Shown here piece after piece: positions 49,439 through 61,000 of a stretch of DNA of 64,000 nucleotides. Location: assembly GCA_035235625.1 (NCBI GenBank), contig CP141149.1, positions 29,009,753-29,073,752 on the forward strand, in the 5' to 3' direction. The notes under the pieces are model-generated. The model saw only the letters and a list, made by a program, of their open reading frames with translations. It searched no databases and had not been told where the DNA came from. Numbering within the stretch: position 1 is the stretch's first letter; each line of letters opens with the position of its first letter. The DNA comes from Saururus chinensis. Lineage: Eukaryota; Streptophyta; Magnoliopsida; Piperales; Saururaceae. A program made the translations under genes and the position numbers.

Positions 49439-50997
49439 GTTGACTCACATAAAAGGGGTGATAGAAAATGTTCATGAATCAATGAAGTATATAAAGAGCT
49501 CAGCTGCCCAAAGGAAGGATTTTGATTCCTCCCTTATACAAGTTAATTTGTCTAGCAAGAAAGGCTTATGTCTAGATGTTTGCACGAGGTGGAATTCTAC
49601 GTACTTGATGTTGAAAGCTGCAAAAGAGGTTAAGCAAGCTTTTGTTCATTATACTGCCAGTGATAAAAACTACAAGTGGTGCCCATCCCAAGAGGACTGG
49701 ATGAAGTATGAACTGATAGAGAACTTGTTGGAGGTTTTTTACAAGGCCACTGAAGTATTTTCAGGTAGTAAGTACCCTACTGCCAATCTTTTCCTGCCAA
49801 TGCTACATAAAGTAAAGAAGAAATTGGATGTTACCTATGTAATTACTCGAGGTCATATGAAAGATACGATAGAGGCAATGAAATTAAAGTTTGATAAGTA
49901 TTGAGATGAGTGTAATCTTATTTTGGGCATTGCATGCATATTGGATCTAAGGTACAAGTTGGCAATGGTTAGATTTGCTTTGGACAAAGTTTATGATAAT
50001 GAAAAGGCTATTGGAGAAATTGAGAAAGTAAGGAGGGCATTCAATGAAATTTATGACTTTTATGAGGATAAATTGAGAGCCAAGAGAAAAGCATGTAGGG
50101 CGAGTGCCTCTTCTAGTCAAACTTCTATAGAAAATATGGCCGCTGATTGTGATAATGATGATGATGAATTTATCAAGTTTATGGAAGAAGAGCAACAATT
50201 TGGAGTTAGGAAGTCAGATTTAGATGCATACACAGAAGAGCCTAATTATCGAGTACAACCAGGTGGAGAACCTTTTGATGTGTTAGATTATTGGAAATCT
50301 ATGTCCATTACATATCCAACCTTGTCCATCATGGCTCGAGACATTTGGTCTATTCCTCTTTCAATTGTAGCTTCAGAATCCGCCTTTAGCACAGGGTCTC
50401 GTTGTAACGACCCATTTTTCGGTTACGCTTAACCCGAGAGGGTTAAGGGTAATTCAGTAATTTGAAATTAATATTAAGGGTTTTTATTAGATAAAATACT
50501 CGTAGCCAGGTAGAGCTTGGCATAACAAGCATAACGATTTGAAGAATGTGCGAAACGGAGGTCGGGACCGGAAGTGACGAACTCGGGAAACGTAGACAAT
50601 AGGTGGGACCCACTTGGAAATAGTGTGATTTTCTGCTTTAAGTGGGTTAGTATCAAAGGTCTCGTCAATATGAGTCCAACGGTACCAAGAACGCGCGAAT
50701 CTGAATCCGGGGTAGGGAGATACACACGTTTGAAGTTTGAAAGAAGAAAATAATAAAAAAATATAAAAGCGGCGCGCAGCGCGCGACTGGCGCGCCGCGG
50801 CGCGGGCCGTCGCGGGACACGCGTGCCATGGAACCGCGGGTGCGACCCGCACCGTGCGCGGCTCAGTGGGCGCCGCTGCCGGTTTTGGCGGCGCGGCGCC
50901 GCGGTTTCGGCGCGGCTTGGGGCCTATATAAACCCCATTTTTCCCCTTTTCGAAACCAGAACTTCTCTACCCCCGTTTCTGACCGTTCTGAGGCCGA

Positions 50998-51482
50998 TTA
51001 AGGCCGTTCAAGACTCGTTTCCTACTAAATTGAGTATGCTCTACGCAATGGAGCTGTCCGTTCTTCGAGTTGGAGACCGTATGATGAGGAAACGTCCTAA
51101 GACAAGAGGAGGTCCTGCCCGTTATCTTCATGCACCGACGAACTTCGTTTTCTCGGTTTCTGGCCATCCCAACTCCGATTTAGTCAATTTAAGAGGCGTT
51201 CTTGACTAAATTGAGTATGTTCTATGCAATGGAGGGTTCCGTTTTCTGAGTTAGCAATCGTATAAAGAGGAAACGCCCCAAGACAAAGAGAGGTTTTACC
51301 CGTACCGACGAACTTTGTTTTCTCTGTTTCTGGCCATCCCAACTCCGATTTAGTCTATTCAAGAGCCGTTCTTGACTAAATCGAAGGTGTTCTACGCGAT
51401 GGTGGGTTTCATTTTCTGAGCTGACAATCTTATAAGGAGGAAATGCCCCGAGATTAAGCAAGGCTCTGCCCGAACACCGAAA
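50998..51482. repeat. about 170-190-bp tandem repeat within the solo LTR
   Basis: There are nearly three units: about 50998-51188, 51189-51358 and 51359-51482 (partial). Each holds GACTAAATTGAGTATG-type sequence, a CAATGGAG block, GAGGAAACG and, in the first two, GGCCATCCCAACTCCGATTT. Open frames on both strands here are products of the repeat. Confidence 0.7.
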
Positions 51483-51619
51483 CAAAAAAAAGACACCCGA
51501 AGTAAGACGGGGTTCTATCTGTAGATACCATTACTGTATGGGTTATGATGGAAGTAAGCATTTCTGATCTTCCGTACAGCATGTGCTAAGTTATGATGTG
51601 TGTTATGCTATGATTTATA

Positions 51620-51844
51620 TATGTCATGCTATGTGCCTATATACTATGCTATGTACCTATATACTATGCTATGTGCCTATATGTCATGCTATATGCCTAT
51701 ATACTATGCTATGTGCCTATATGCCATGCTATGTGCCGATATACTATGCTATGTACCTATATGTCATGCTATGTGCCTATATACTATGCTATGTGCCTAT
51801 ATGCCATGCTATGTGCCTATATACTATGCTATGTACCTATATGA
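51620..51844. repeat. 20-bp tandem repeat within the solo LTR
   Basis: About 11 units of ATACTATGCTATGTGCCTAT with small variants (ATGTCATGCT, ATGCCATGCT) run head to tail. The unit has no stop in any plus frame and is not a multiple of three, so three overlapping open frames appear; none is a gene. Confidence 0.9.
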
Positions 51845-52543
51845 CGTGTGTGGTCTCGCTCTAGGGTAGAGCGAGACGTGTAATTTGTGTTCTCGGTTTC
51901 GGCTCAGTGATAGAGCGAGACATGTATGTGTAGTTTTGATCCCGCTCGGTGGTAGAGCGAGATGTACGTTTTTGGTTTATTAACTCCCGCTTCACTCCGA
52001 TATATGACGAGTTTTTGTACACTCCGACTAAATATTCGGAGATATATATTTTATACGTATAATTTTGTGATACTTGTTGTATGTAGTAGCTATTAGGCAG
52101 AACTACGTTCGGATCCAATCGTATTGGGATAATATCCAATACGTACGTAGGCAACCAATGACAAGGCAACGTTGGCCCGATCCAAATCATTATAACAATA
52201 TGTTTTATTCTGTTTTACACGCGACGAACTATGAAGCTTCGTCGTGTGTACGTGTTCGTTACGACCTAAGTCTACGTACGAGGAAGCCTTAAAGCTCCAT
52301 AGTGCGTAGACGAACGTTGTACCTCTCGCACTCAGACGATGATTCCTGGCTCAAGGAAAGAGAAATTTCCTATTAGTGATTTTGTGGGCCCGGCTCGGGT
52401 CGGGTCATTACACTCATGTTGTGAGTGATTATCGTAGTAGCTTGGCATCTGAGACTATAGAGGCACTAGTTTGTACCCAAGATTGGTTGCGACCATTTTA
52501 TGATGGCAAGGATTTTGAAGATGATGATGAAGTTGAAGATTGA

Positions 52544-53533
52544 TGGTAAAAATATATGTTCCATTTGATAATTTTTCTTGATTCTTTTTATTTTATACTT
52601 GAATGATCGATTGATAATTTCTCTTAACTTTTGTTGTTTCAGCATGTGGCTATCTTTTTTGTTATATAATTTTGATGGCAATGGAGTTGAAGATTAATGG
52701 TACCATTAAATGCTCAATTTGACAATCATTTAATTTGTTTTATTTTATATTTAATGTAAAAACAAAACTCATTGAATATGGATTCCTTATTTTCCCTTTT
52801 ATGTAGAAGGCTATATATTTGTGGAGCTAGCAATCTTGAAGAAGGGTTTTTTCTTGTGGAAACATTTTGCACATGTGTTTCTTGAAATATAGACAAGTTT
52901 ATTTTGGATCATAAACAAGTTTATTTCAGCTCTTAGATTAACTTCATTTTGGATCTTAGACAAGTTTATTTCATATATGAGACAAGTTCAACAATGATTA
53001 TTAAAAATTATTTCAGCTCCAATTATCTTACAATTCAGTCTACATTTTGAACAATGGTATCAACATCTGTAATTTAACATTCATCATGAATCTTCACATC
53101 TTTTTATTGTGGCCTCAGTTTTTTGCTTATAAGATTCCATGGTACAATCTTTGATCCTTATCCAAATCATGCAAAATAGCTGTATTTTGATGTGTAAGTG
53201 TTTTTTCATAATAGGCAAAAACATAGGTCATGGAGTATATGCAGTTACTAAATATGAAAGCATTATAAAGTCACACAAGCTGAGCTTAGCAACAATTGGC
53301 ATTTTTCATAAGAACTACTGAACTTGGAAATTTTATGCTTACAGTAAGGCCATCAATGAGTATAAACTGGAGCCTTGTTTAGCTGTTCTTTTAGTGATGC
53401 TTCATGTTGCACGTTGTTCATTCTTGTGATTTTCTATATATATCTGCCTCAGTTTCTATCCTTTCAAGTTTGAAAAACTATTTGATTATGGTAATTAATC
53501 ATTGACTAAATACACTTTAGCATGGAAAAACAG
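52544..53533. other. hAT interior between transposase and captured gene
   Basis: Presumably the transposase 3' UTR and hAT spacer. A short near-duplicate of the coding end (GTTGAAGATTAATGGTA at about 52685) follows the stop. No separate gene was recognised. Confidence 0.45.
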
Positions 53534-54169
53534 GTTGTTGAAGCTGCCCTGCTTTCCAAAATATAGCGTTATGAGAAGAGACTAATAGAAGTGGAACCTC
53601 GTGTGAGTATGATACATAGTGAGTATATTCTTTTTACTTATTGGAGGGAGATAAAATATATATGATGTTCCTGGATTTTCTTACTATAGTTTCTGAAGAC
53701 AATACTCTCTCTCAGGTTCTTGCATTACTTGAGGTATTGCCTAATCAATTGACAGCTAATATATTAATTAGCAGAGATTCGCATCAACAAACAAACCTTG
53801 GTAGTGCTTCATAATTATTCCTAAATATTTAAAACTGAGTACCAAAAGTTTTGTATTTTTTTTCAAATGTCTTAATTAGCATTAAATGAAATGCTAATTT
53901 GTTCTTTGTCTGATCCAATTTGAATTGGGCTCTAGGGTAGGAGCTCTGGGACAAATGCTTCTTGATCTTCTTGAAGATACTGATGAAATAAGGCGCATTT
54001 GTGTCATGGGAAGGAATTGTACTGTTTGAAAGGGGAGTGATGTGGAATGCTCTCTCCCTATAGAAAAGCAGATTGCTGAACGTATTATTTGCCTCATACA
54101 CTTAGATATTTAGTCTTTTATTTGCATGAAGTTCTAGAATACTAAAAAAGAAGTCCCTTGAGACTAATT

Positions 54170-54171
<2 letters not shown>

Positions 54172-54218
<47 letters not shown>
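54172..54218. repeat. (TA)n microsatellite
   Basis: About 23 perfect TA units within an intron of the captured MRS2 fragment. Confidence 0.95.
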
Positions 54219-54219
<1 letters not shown>

Positions 54220-54637
54220 CATAAAAAGTTATCAGTGATGATATCGTTAAAATATGTTATTAGTTGATTGGAATTGTCAAATTTGGTTTCATTAACATCT
54301 GGTATTAGATAACAGCTTTGTCATGTTCACATTCTAATTTTGAACAATCATAATGATTTCCTTCTTTAATGTGACAAATCTCTTAATATAATTCCCTTAT
54401 GTCTACAGAAGAAAAAGAAAAAATTGAAATGATCTTAGAAAAGTATTTTCAAAGGTTTGTATGGGATGTTTATGCAAAAGTTACTCTGGAATGAGATTTT
54501 AATTCCATGAAATTGTTTCTTACTACTTAATAACTTAAATTGTGAGTAATTTTGTGAATTTACATATGTTTTCCTATTTTGAAACTCTAAAAAGTTAGAT
54601 TTCCGTTCTAAAGATCCTTTTAACTGGAAGGGCGGCT

Positions 54638-54870
<233 letters not shown>

Positions 54871-56416
54871 CTGCAAAGCATCTTCAACTGTACAAGTATA
54901 CACAAGTAGAAAATTGAATCAGGCAGATGTTTTATGGTATTCTTGTGTCAATGATACATTTTATTGCTTGTGTTCTGTCAGATGATTTTAGTGGAGAAAA
55001 ACTAGAATGTCCTGAGATAGTCTTACATAATTTCATTAACACATTGTTCCCATTTTACACCATGTAGTTTAGAAATGATCGCACTTCTTTTGAAGAGTTT
55101 TTTCCAATAACGAATTTAACATTTCTAGCTCTTCATTGAGGTTTTTCTTGTTTTTGTTGCTTATTAATAAATCTAATTCCAGATGTGAATCTTGTCATGG
55201 GCAAGCAGAAAGACTTCTTGATTCTGCCAGGGAAATGGAAAACTCAATAGCAGTTAACTTAAGGTTTGTTTTAAAAGACTGAAAGCTTGTTTATTCTTGT
55301 GATTTTCTGGAGGTTTTGTATCAAACTTTAGACCACTATATGTGTCTAACATTTTTACTGACTTCCATTATGAATTAGAAATTCAGCTTTTCCTCCTTTT
55401 GATGTCTTCTAGCTCTCGGAGGCTTGAAGTGAGTAGAGTGGAGTTACTTCTCCAGGTTGGGACATTTTGCGTTGTTGTTGGTGCTTTGGTAGCTGGTATG
55501 CATCTCCTTTTGCTGCTGTAAACTTATACTGAGAGAGTGAGAGTGGGTCAGTCAGTACTTGATTCCTTTTAATCATTTCAGCTATAAGCAAGTATTTATC
55601 TTAAGAGTCTCATTCAACACACAGTTTTCTTTAGTATATATGGAGAAAGCTATAATGTGGTCCATCTAGCATCCACTTTATCATCATCATCATCTACACT
55701 TCATCCAGGCTGTTTAGAGTCAACATTGTAGATTCTACACCACCATTTGACTGTTATTATAATAAAAATGATAACAAAATTCCATGTGAGAACGTAATGA
55801 CAAGAATTTATGCGTGGATGTCTTTCTGAAAGCAATGCTAAGGAGGAATAATAAGATGAAAATTCACCACCGTTGTTATTATCATAGTGTACCTCTCTAG
55901 TTATTTGGCATTTATTGGCCTCATCAGATGATGGTTGCACTTGAAACATTGCTATGATTATCTTCCAAGAGATAGTTGGGAACAATTTTAACGAGTCTAC
56001 TTGTGTATGAAAGTATAACCAGCCATCTAGTAGTATTAGCGGACATTGTACACACTGCATTTATGCATGTTCTATTTCACAATTCAGTTTCTACTTCAGC
56101 TAGCCTGCTGGATCTGTGATACATCCATGCTTTCCAGTTATACAATGTTGGTTTGAAATTTTGAATTTAAAATTAGGTTTATTTTTATATATTGATCGAG
56201 CTCAATTTGAGCTGGGCTTTCCATTATAATGGAATGAGTTCGAGCTCGAGTTCGAGCTCGAGCTCATGTTTTTTGGTTTGAGATGAGTTCGAGCTATTAG
56301 GCTCAAGCTCGTTTGAGCCTTGAGTCGAGTTTGAGTTGAGTATTCCAACTTCAAGTTCGAGCTGCATGAGGCAAAAACTCGACTCGGCTCGGCTCGTTAG
56401 CACCCCTAGTTGTGAG

Positions 56417-57459
56417 AGAATGAATGAGAGCAATAGGTAAGTTGATATATGTCATTTTTAGTTTATACACCATAAATTTATGACTTTATTTAATGATAAA
56501 TTTATATTAATATACAACATATGTAATGAACCAATGGGGTACTGGTGAGTTGGCAAGGACACACTAGCTTTAGGAAGTAGACTCCTAGTCAAGTCCTACA
56601 AACTAATTTTTTTTATTAATAAACATAGAAAATATAAATTTTAAAATAATAATTTGATATATTTGGTGAATCTCTTGGTCAAGATGATTATATCAATTTT
56701 TGTTAACTAAACTAGTAAAAATACACACACATTATACTTGTAAATATATATTAAATAAGATAAAATAAAATATATATTGAGCAAAGGGTTCTCTCTTACA
56801 TGCTATAGTTATAGTACATTAGTTTGAGGATCATAATGATCATTAATTATATACACACTCTCGTTGTAGGTAATTGTAAATCCAAATCTCAAAAGTTGAA
56901 TTTTATATCATAAATTGATAAAGACAATGATTTTGAAATATTTTGTATCATTAGAGCATGTTGTTCGTATTTAAGATTAGTTTTGCTATATGTCTCATTT
57001 GAAAGATTCTGGAGTATGTTTTCAAGAGCATTAAAATTATACAAATCTGAATATATAAAACATATATAAAAATATTATTAAAATTATGTAACTAATAATA
57101 ATAGAACACAACAAGCAGCAGAAGCCCATGTGTCGTCTCGGCATTAAAAAACATAGGTTTGCAAAGAACAATTAGGAAAATGGGCTGGGAGAGTTGTACT
57201 GAATATTAGGCGTATTATGTTTAGTAATGGGCTCTAGCCTTGGTTTGCGATGAACATCGGAAGTCCGTCTGAGAAAGCATAAGCTAAATAATTAATGAGG
57301 CCCAATAACACTATTGTTTTGCTATCGGCTATGCTTAACTTATGATGAGCCTTCAGGGCATATTCGAGTTCTTCTGATTCTGTGGAAGTCCATAATGGAA
57401 CCTGCATTGACCTAACCATGTTGAACATTTTAACTTCATATGGCTAACGTGAATTATGG
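56417..57459. other. continuation of duplicated spacer, copy A, after the hAT
   Basis: This resumes the sequence interrupted at 44084. Blocks here (ATATGTCATTTTTAGTTTAT; CTCTTGGTCAAGATGATTAT; AGTAATGGGCTCTAGCCTTG) match 63560-64000 downstream of copy B. A short minus open frame at 57234-57428 lies in a block conserved in both copies, but I do not recognise it. Confidence 0.6.
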
Positions 57460-58569
57460 TTCTCAATTACGAAAAGGGTGTTGAGAAGTGTACTACTAAT
57501 ATGTACATCAAATCCATATATACTTGTACGGTTGCGTATTTTAGTTGCCAATATTTATTGTGGAATAGTTGAGAAACGCCCATGATTTGCCGGCGTAGGG
57601 GGGAAGTGGGCTTTTTCACCCCTACAAGCTTGGAAGCACGATCGGAATCGTGCGGCTAATAAGCATCTAACACATATCAACATGATTCTTTTCATTGTTC
57701 AACAAAAACCTGCCACTTTATTAGTACATATAAGTTTACTATATCATTATCATTTATCTTAAGAAAACATGCAAAATATTTTAACTTTCTCTCAAAGGTC
57801 TGCCTTTGATTGTGTGATTTGGGTGGGTGGGATGTGATTCTAATGAGCAGCGGGGCTGAGGTTCCATAATTATTTGTTAATTATATCTTGCTTATCGCTT
57901 GCGAAGAGCTCCTTATTAAAATTAAAATAGATATTATTTTCTTTTATTCATTTAAAAATTTTTATATTAAGATTCATATTTTTAATAAATATCTTTATTG
58001 TTATTATAATAATTGCAAACAAAGCAAAAATCTAGATAATTTAAACTATTCTAAGAAATAATAACAACATCAACTAAAATATAAAGGTTCAAGAACAATA
58101 ATATATCATATGGTGGATTGACGCTTTAGAGCTGGTACGGGAATTTTTATGTTAGGCTCAATATTATAGGAGATTTTGATTAGTAAGAGATAATACCAAA
58201 TAATTATTTAATTTTTTTATAATTAAGTAGGTTTTTTAGATAAAAAATATTGTCATGCTTTTTTAAAATATAAACTTTTATATACAAAATGTGGGTTCGG
58301 GCTCGAGATATTTGTGTTGGGTTGGGTTACCATTTATTAAATAATAACAGGTCTGACCTTTGAGAGAAAGTTAAATAATTTTACAGATTCTCTTAAGATA
58401 AATGATAATGATATAACAAACTTATATACACCAATAAAGTGGCAGGTTTTTGTTAAACAATGACAAATGGGGCAACAAAAATACGCCACCTTACAAGTAC
58501 TCCGTATAGATTTGGTGTACATATTAGGAGTACAATTCTCAACACCCTTTTCGTAAGTAATTGAGAAGT
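57460..58569. repeat. 1.1-kb inverted repeat between the aquaporin copies
   Basis: The left arm 57460-57804 and right arm 58351-58569 are complementary over about 210 bases; shared blocks include TCTCAATTAC, GAAAAGGGTGTTGAGAA, AACAAAAACCTGCCACTTTA and TTTCTCTCAAAGGTC. The left arm holds an extra segment of about 139 bp (about 57553-57691). The AT-rich centre has no gene. Probably a long-TIR or fold-back element; no target duplication was found. Confidence 0.7.
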
Positions 58570-58792
58570 ACGATATCTCAACTTTTGGAAAAGATGTTTA
58601 TCTTATATGACAAAGCTCTAGGTTATCTTAAAATTCAAGCTCATCAAATAAACCTTTTTCTCTTTATTCAAAATTGATTCTTCAGCGTTCTTTTGCTATC
58701 TAGTGCTCCTTGAAAATTAGATGCATGGCTTGGGAGTTATATGTAGATATGATACCGTTTCTAAAGCAACACGTTAGGCATAAATTCCGCTT

Positions 58793-58800
58793 TATAAATA
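58793..58800 (+). promoter_or_regulatory. TATA box candidate of aquaporin copy B
   Basis: TATAAATA lies 127 bases before the ATG at 58927. It sits just outside the start of homology with copy A (about 58803-58805). Copy A has no equivalent, so copy B's core promoter was likely supplied by the junction. Confidence 0.5.
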
Positions 58801-58926
58801 GCATTGGCTGATCCAGTTCACGCTCTCCCCCAGATTAGTATATGTCTTCTTCCAGCTGCAAAGCAGTGATCCGACTAGAGCTAGCCCAGATTGCCACTCT
58901 CTGCAGTACATCGTTGCGGGGAAAAG

Positions 58927-59829
58927 ATGCCGTTCACCAGATCAGTCGACTTCGGTCAGCCTGAAGAGGCCTACCACCCTGATACCCTCCGGGCTGCCTT
59001 CGCGGAGTTTTTCGGAGTCCTCATCTTCGTCTTTGCTGGCCAGGGATCCGGCATGGCCTTCAGTAAGCTCATTCCTCACCTTCCCTACCCTAGACCAAGA
59101 CAATGCTCATGTAAATTGTATGCTCACATTACACGTCTTTGAATGTATGCAGACAAGTTGACAGATAATGGGTCGACCACCCCGGCGGGCCTGATCGCGG
59201 CCTCACTGGCCCACGGCTTCGGGCTGTTCATAGGTGTGTCGGTGGCGGCCAACATCTCCGGGGGCCATGTCAACCCGGCTGTCACGTTCGGTGCCTTTGT
59301 TGGGGGAAACATCACCCTCTTCCGGGGCATCCTGTACTGGATAGGCCAGCTACTGGGCTCCGTGGTTGCCTGCCTCCTCCTCAAGTTCTGCACCCACGGC
59401 ATGACCACTGGCTTCTCCCTCTCCACCGACGTCACCGTCTGGGACGCCTTCGTCTTCGAGATCGTCATGACCTTCGGCCTCGTCTACACCGTCTACGCCA
59501 CGGCCATTGACCCCAGGAAGGGAACGCTGGGCACCATCGCCCCACTTGCCATTGGCCTGGTCGTGGGCGCCAACATCTTGGCCGGTGGGGCCTTCGACGG
59601 GGCCTCCATGAACCCGGCCGTGTCGTTTGGGCCGGCGCTCGTCAGCTGGACGTGGAAGCACCAGTGGGTGTACTGGGCCGGGCCCTTGGTTGGAGGTGGG
59701 CTCGCGGGCCTGATCTACGAGCACTGCTTCATTACCCGCACGCACGAACCCTTGCCAGCCGCCGATTTTGATTTCGGATATTCTAGTTGTGCTCCTGACC
59801 GCGGAGCAGTGGAGGCGCAGGCCTGTTGA
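58927..59829 (+). CDS. TIP1-type aquaporin, copy B, with altered C-terminus
   Basis: Exons are 58927-59062 and 59153-59829, joined across a 90-bp intron almost identical to that of copy A, giving 270 residues. Both pore motifs (NPAVTFG, NPAVSFG) and all six spans are intact. The first nine or so residues ([11 protein letters not shown]) differ from copy A ([13 protein letters not shown]) and one residue is lost in the MTTGFS loop, while the rest is nearly identical. At the end, copy A's AAEF stop is replaced by AADF followed by [19 protein letters not shown], encoded by unrelated GC-rich DNA. The tail would lie on the cytosolic side of the vacuolar membrane. The protein should still fold as a channel; whether the tail affects targeting is unknown. 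Confidence 0.9.
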
Positions 59830-60169
59830 CCGGCCCACGGGCCATCTGGGCCCTCCCTACCCACGGGAAGCATCCCGGCCCGCTGGTGCGGGTGTGCGCG
59901 GCCCACACTTTGCCCACTCCTAATAATTGTGATGGTGTGTATTTCACATATATGAAGCTCTATCAAATAGGAGGTAATATGGGATAATTCTCTTGTACCC
60001 ATTTGCGATGGTAAATTGCAATGACAAATTTAATGGCCAATTGTGATAACATGTTTGCCTTACAAATAAAGACACATGTATTCAATTCATTTGTAGGGTG
60101 AAGATGGGCCGGTTGTCTTGCTAATGAAACATCTCTCCTTTTTTTAGAGGCATTTTTAAGCTCACTTTT

Positions 60170-60690
60170 AGTTGATCAACTAGCTTACAAAGGCAATTGA
60201 GATGGTTGATGTATGGGTCATTTGAATGTATTGTGAAGGTAATTGTGATAGTCTTGCGATGGTCATTGAGTGTGTTGAGAAGGTAGTTGTAATGATCTTT
60301 GCGAAGGTAATTGCGATGGTCATTGAGTGTGTTGTGAAGGCAATTAAAATGGTATTGCAATGGTCATTGAGTGTGTTGTGAAAATAATTGCAATTGCCAC
60401 TGAGTATGTTGCGAAGGTAATTTGCAATGGCTTGTGATGATCATTGAATGTGCTGTCAAGATGATTGAGAGTGTCATTAATTGTTTTGCAAAGATAATTA
60501 TGATATTATGAGATAATAATGATGTTATGTGATAGTCATTGAGTGTGTTACGAAAGTAGTTGTGATGGTCATGCGGAGGGCATGTTGTTGCTTGTAATGG
60601 TCATTGGGTTTGTTATGAAGGTACTTGCCATCGTCTTGCGAAAGTCATCGGGTTAGTTGTGAAGGTAATTGTGATGGTGTGTATTCCACA
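60170..60690. repeat. degenerate tandem repeat, copy B
   Basis: Counterpart of the array at 43270-43790, with the same GGTCATTGAGTGTGTTG units and small internal insertions such as an extra GATATTATGAGATAATAATG segment. The two arrays differ at roughly one base in ten. Confidence 0.75.
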
Positions 60691-61000
60691 TTTATAAAAT
60701 TTACCTTTGCATAAATAGCAAAGTTACCATAATAATGAACCGTGTTATACAACATAGAGCTAACTCAAAACTTAAATTATATGGAGTACATCATGCTAAA
60801 TCAACTACAACCAGGATACCAATCGAAATTCAAGACACACAATTGGTTACATGTTGATTGGCCTCTAGGAGGTGAGGCGGTTGTGTCAGCGTCCTTCACA
60901 CCAACTGTGCCAAATTGAAAGTGTCATACGCTTTTTAGATTCTATGCACCTTTTCTTCGGTATGCCCCTTGGTCTTTTAGTTATGAGAGGAAGAATGAGA

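Larger units (their letters stand above)
50403..52412 (+). mobile_element. solo LTR, about 2.0 kb, in the hATC exon
   Basis: It starts TGTAACGACCC and ends GGGTCATTACA, with a 5-bp target duplication CTCGT at 50398-50402 and CTCAT at 52413-52417. The single mismatch is a CpG decay. A TATATAAA box at 50925-50932 lies in a GC-rich promoter-like zone. No gag/pol, primer site or second LTR is present, so this is a recombined solo LTR. The terminal TGTAACGACCC form is common among plant Ty3/gypsy LTRs; that assignment is an inference. It interrupts the transposase between GSR and VVSDYR. Confidence 0.85.
47206..52543 (+). pseudogene. hAT transposase, BED-finger type, three stops and two insertions
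   Basis: The frame starts MASQGSQVG just after a TTTCTTTCAG acceptor, in keeping with an untranslated leader exon upstream. A BED-type zinc finger follows (CNHCWKCYKASNSG...MIRHLKKC), then the hAT core (SICLTSDAWTSRTSKHYMSL, LTLDNTSSNDAMV, RCCVHILNLIVQ, CLDVCTRWNSTYLML). The C-terminal hATC dimerisation domain ends it (VLDYWKSMSITYPTLSIMAR, IPLSIVASESAFSTGSR, then VVSDYRSSLASETIEALVC and DWLR). Coding pieces are 47206-48196, 49447-50402 and 52418-52543, once the nested hAT and the solo LTR are discounted. No frameshift is seen, only three nonsense codons at 47689-47691, 47935-47937 and 49902-49904. Inactivation therefore looks moderately recent. Confidence 0.9.

Noticed and set aside
51583-51869. 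Three overlapping plus-strand open frames of MLCYVPIYYA-type repeats
   Set aside because: They are the three readings of a 20-bp tandem repeat whose unit has no stop codon and is not a multiple of three; not a protein-coding gene.
53829-54101. Minus-strand open frames at the captured MRS2 exon 3
   Set aside because: Antisense of the exon encoding LLDLLED and RRICVMG, which is clearly MRS2 on the plus strand.
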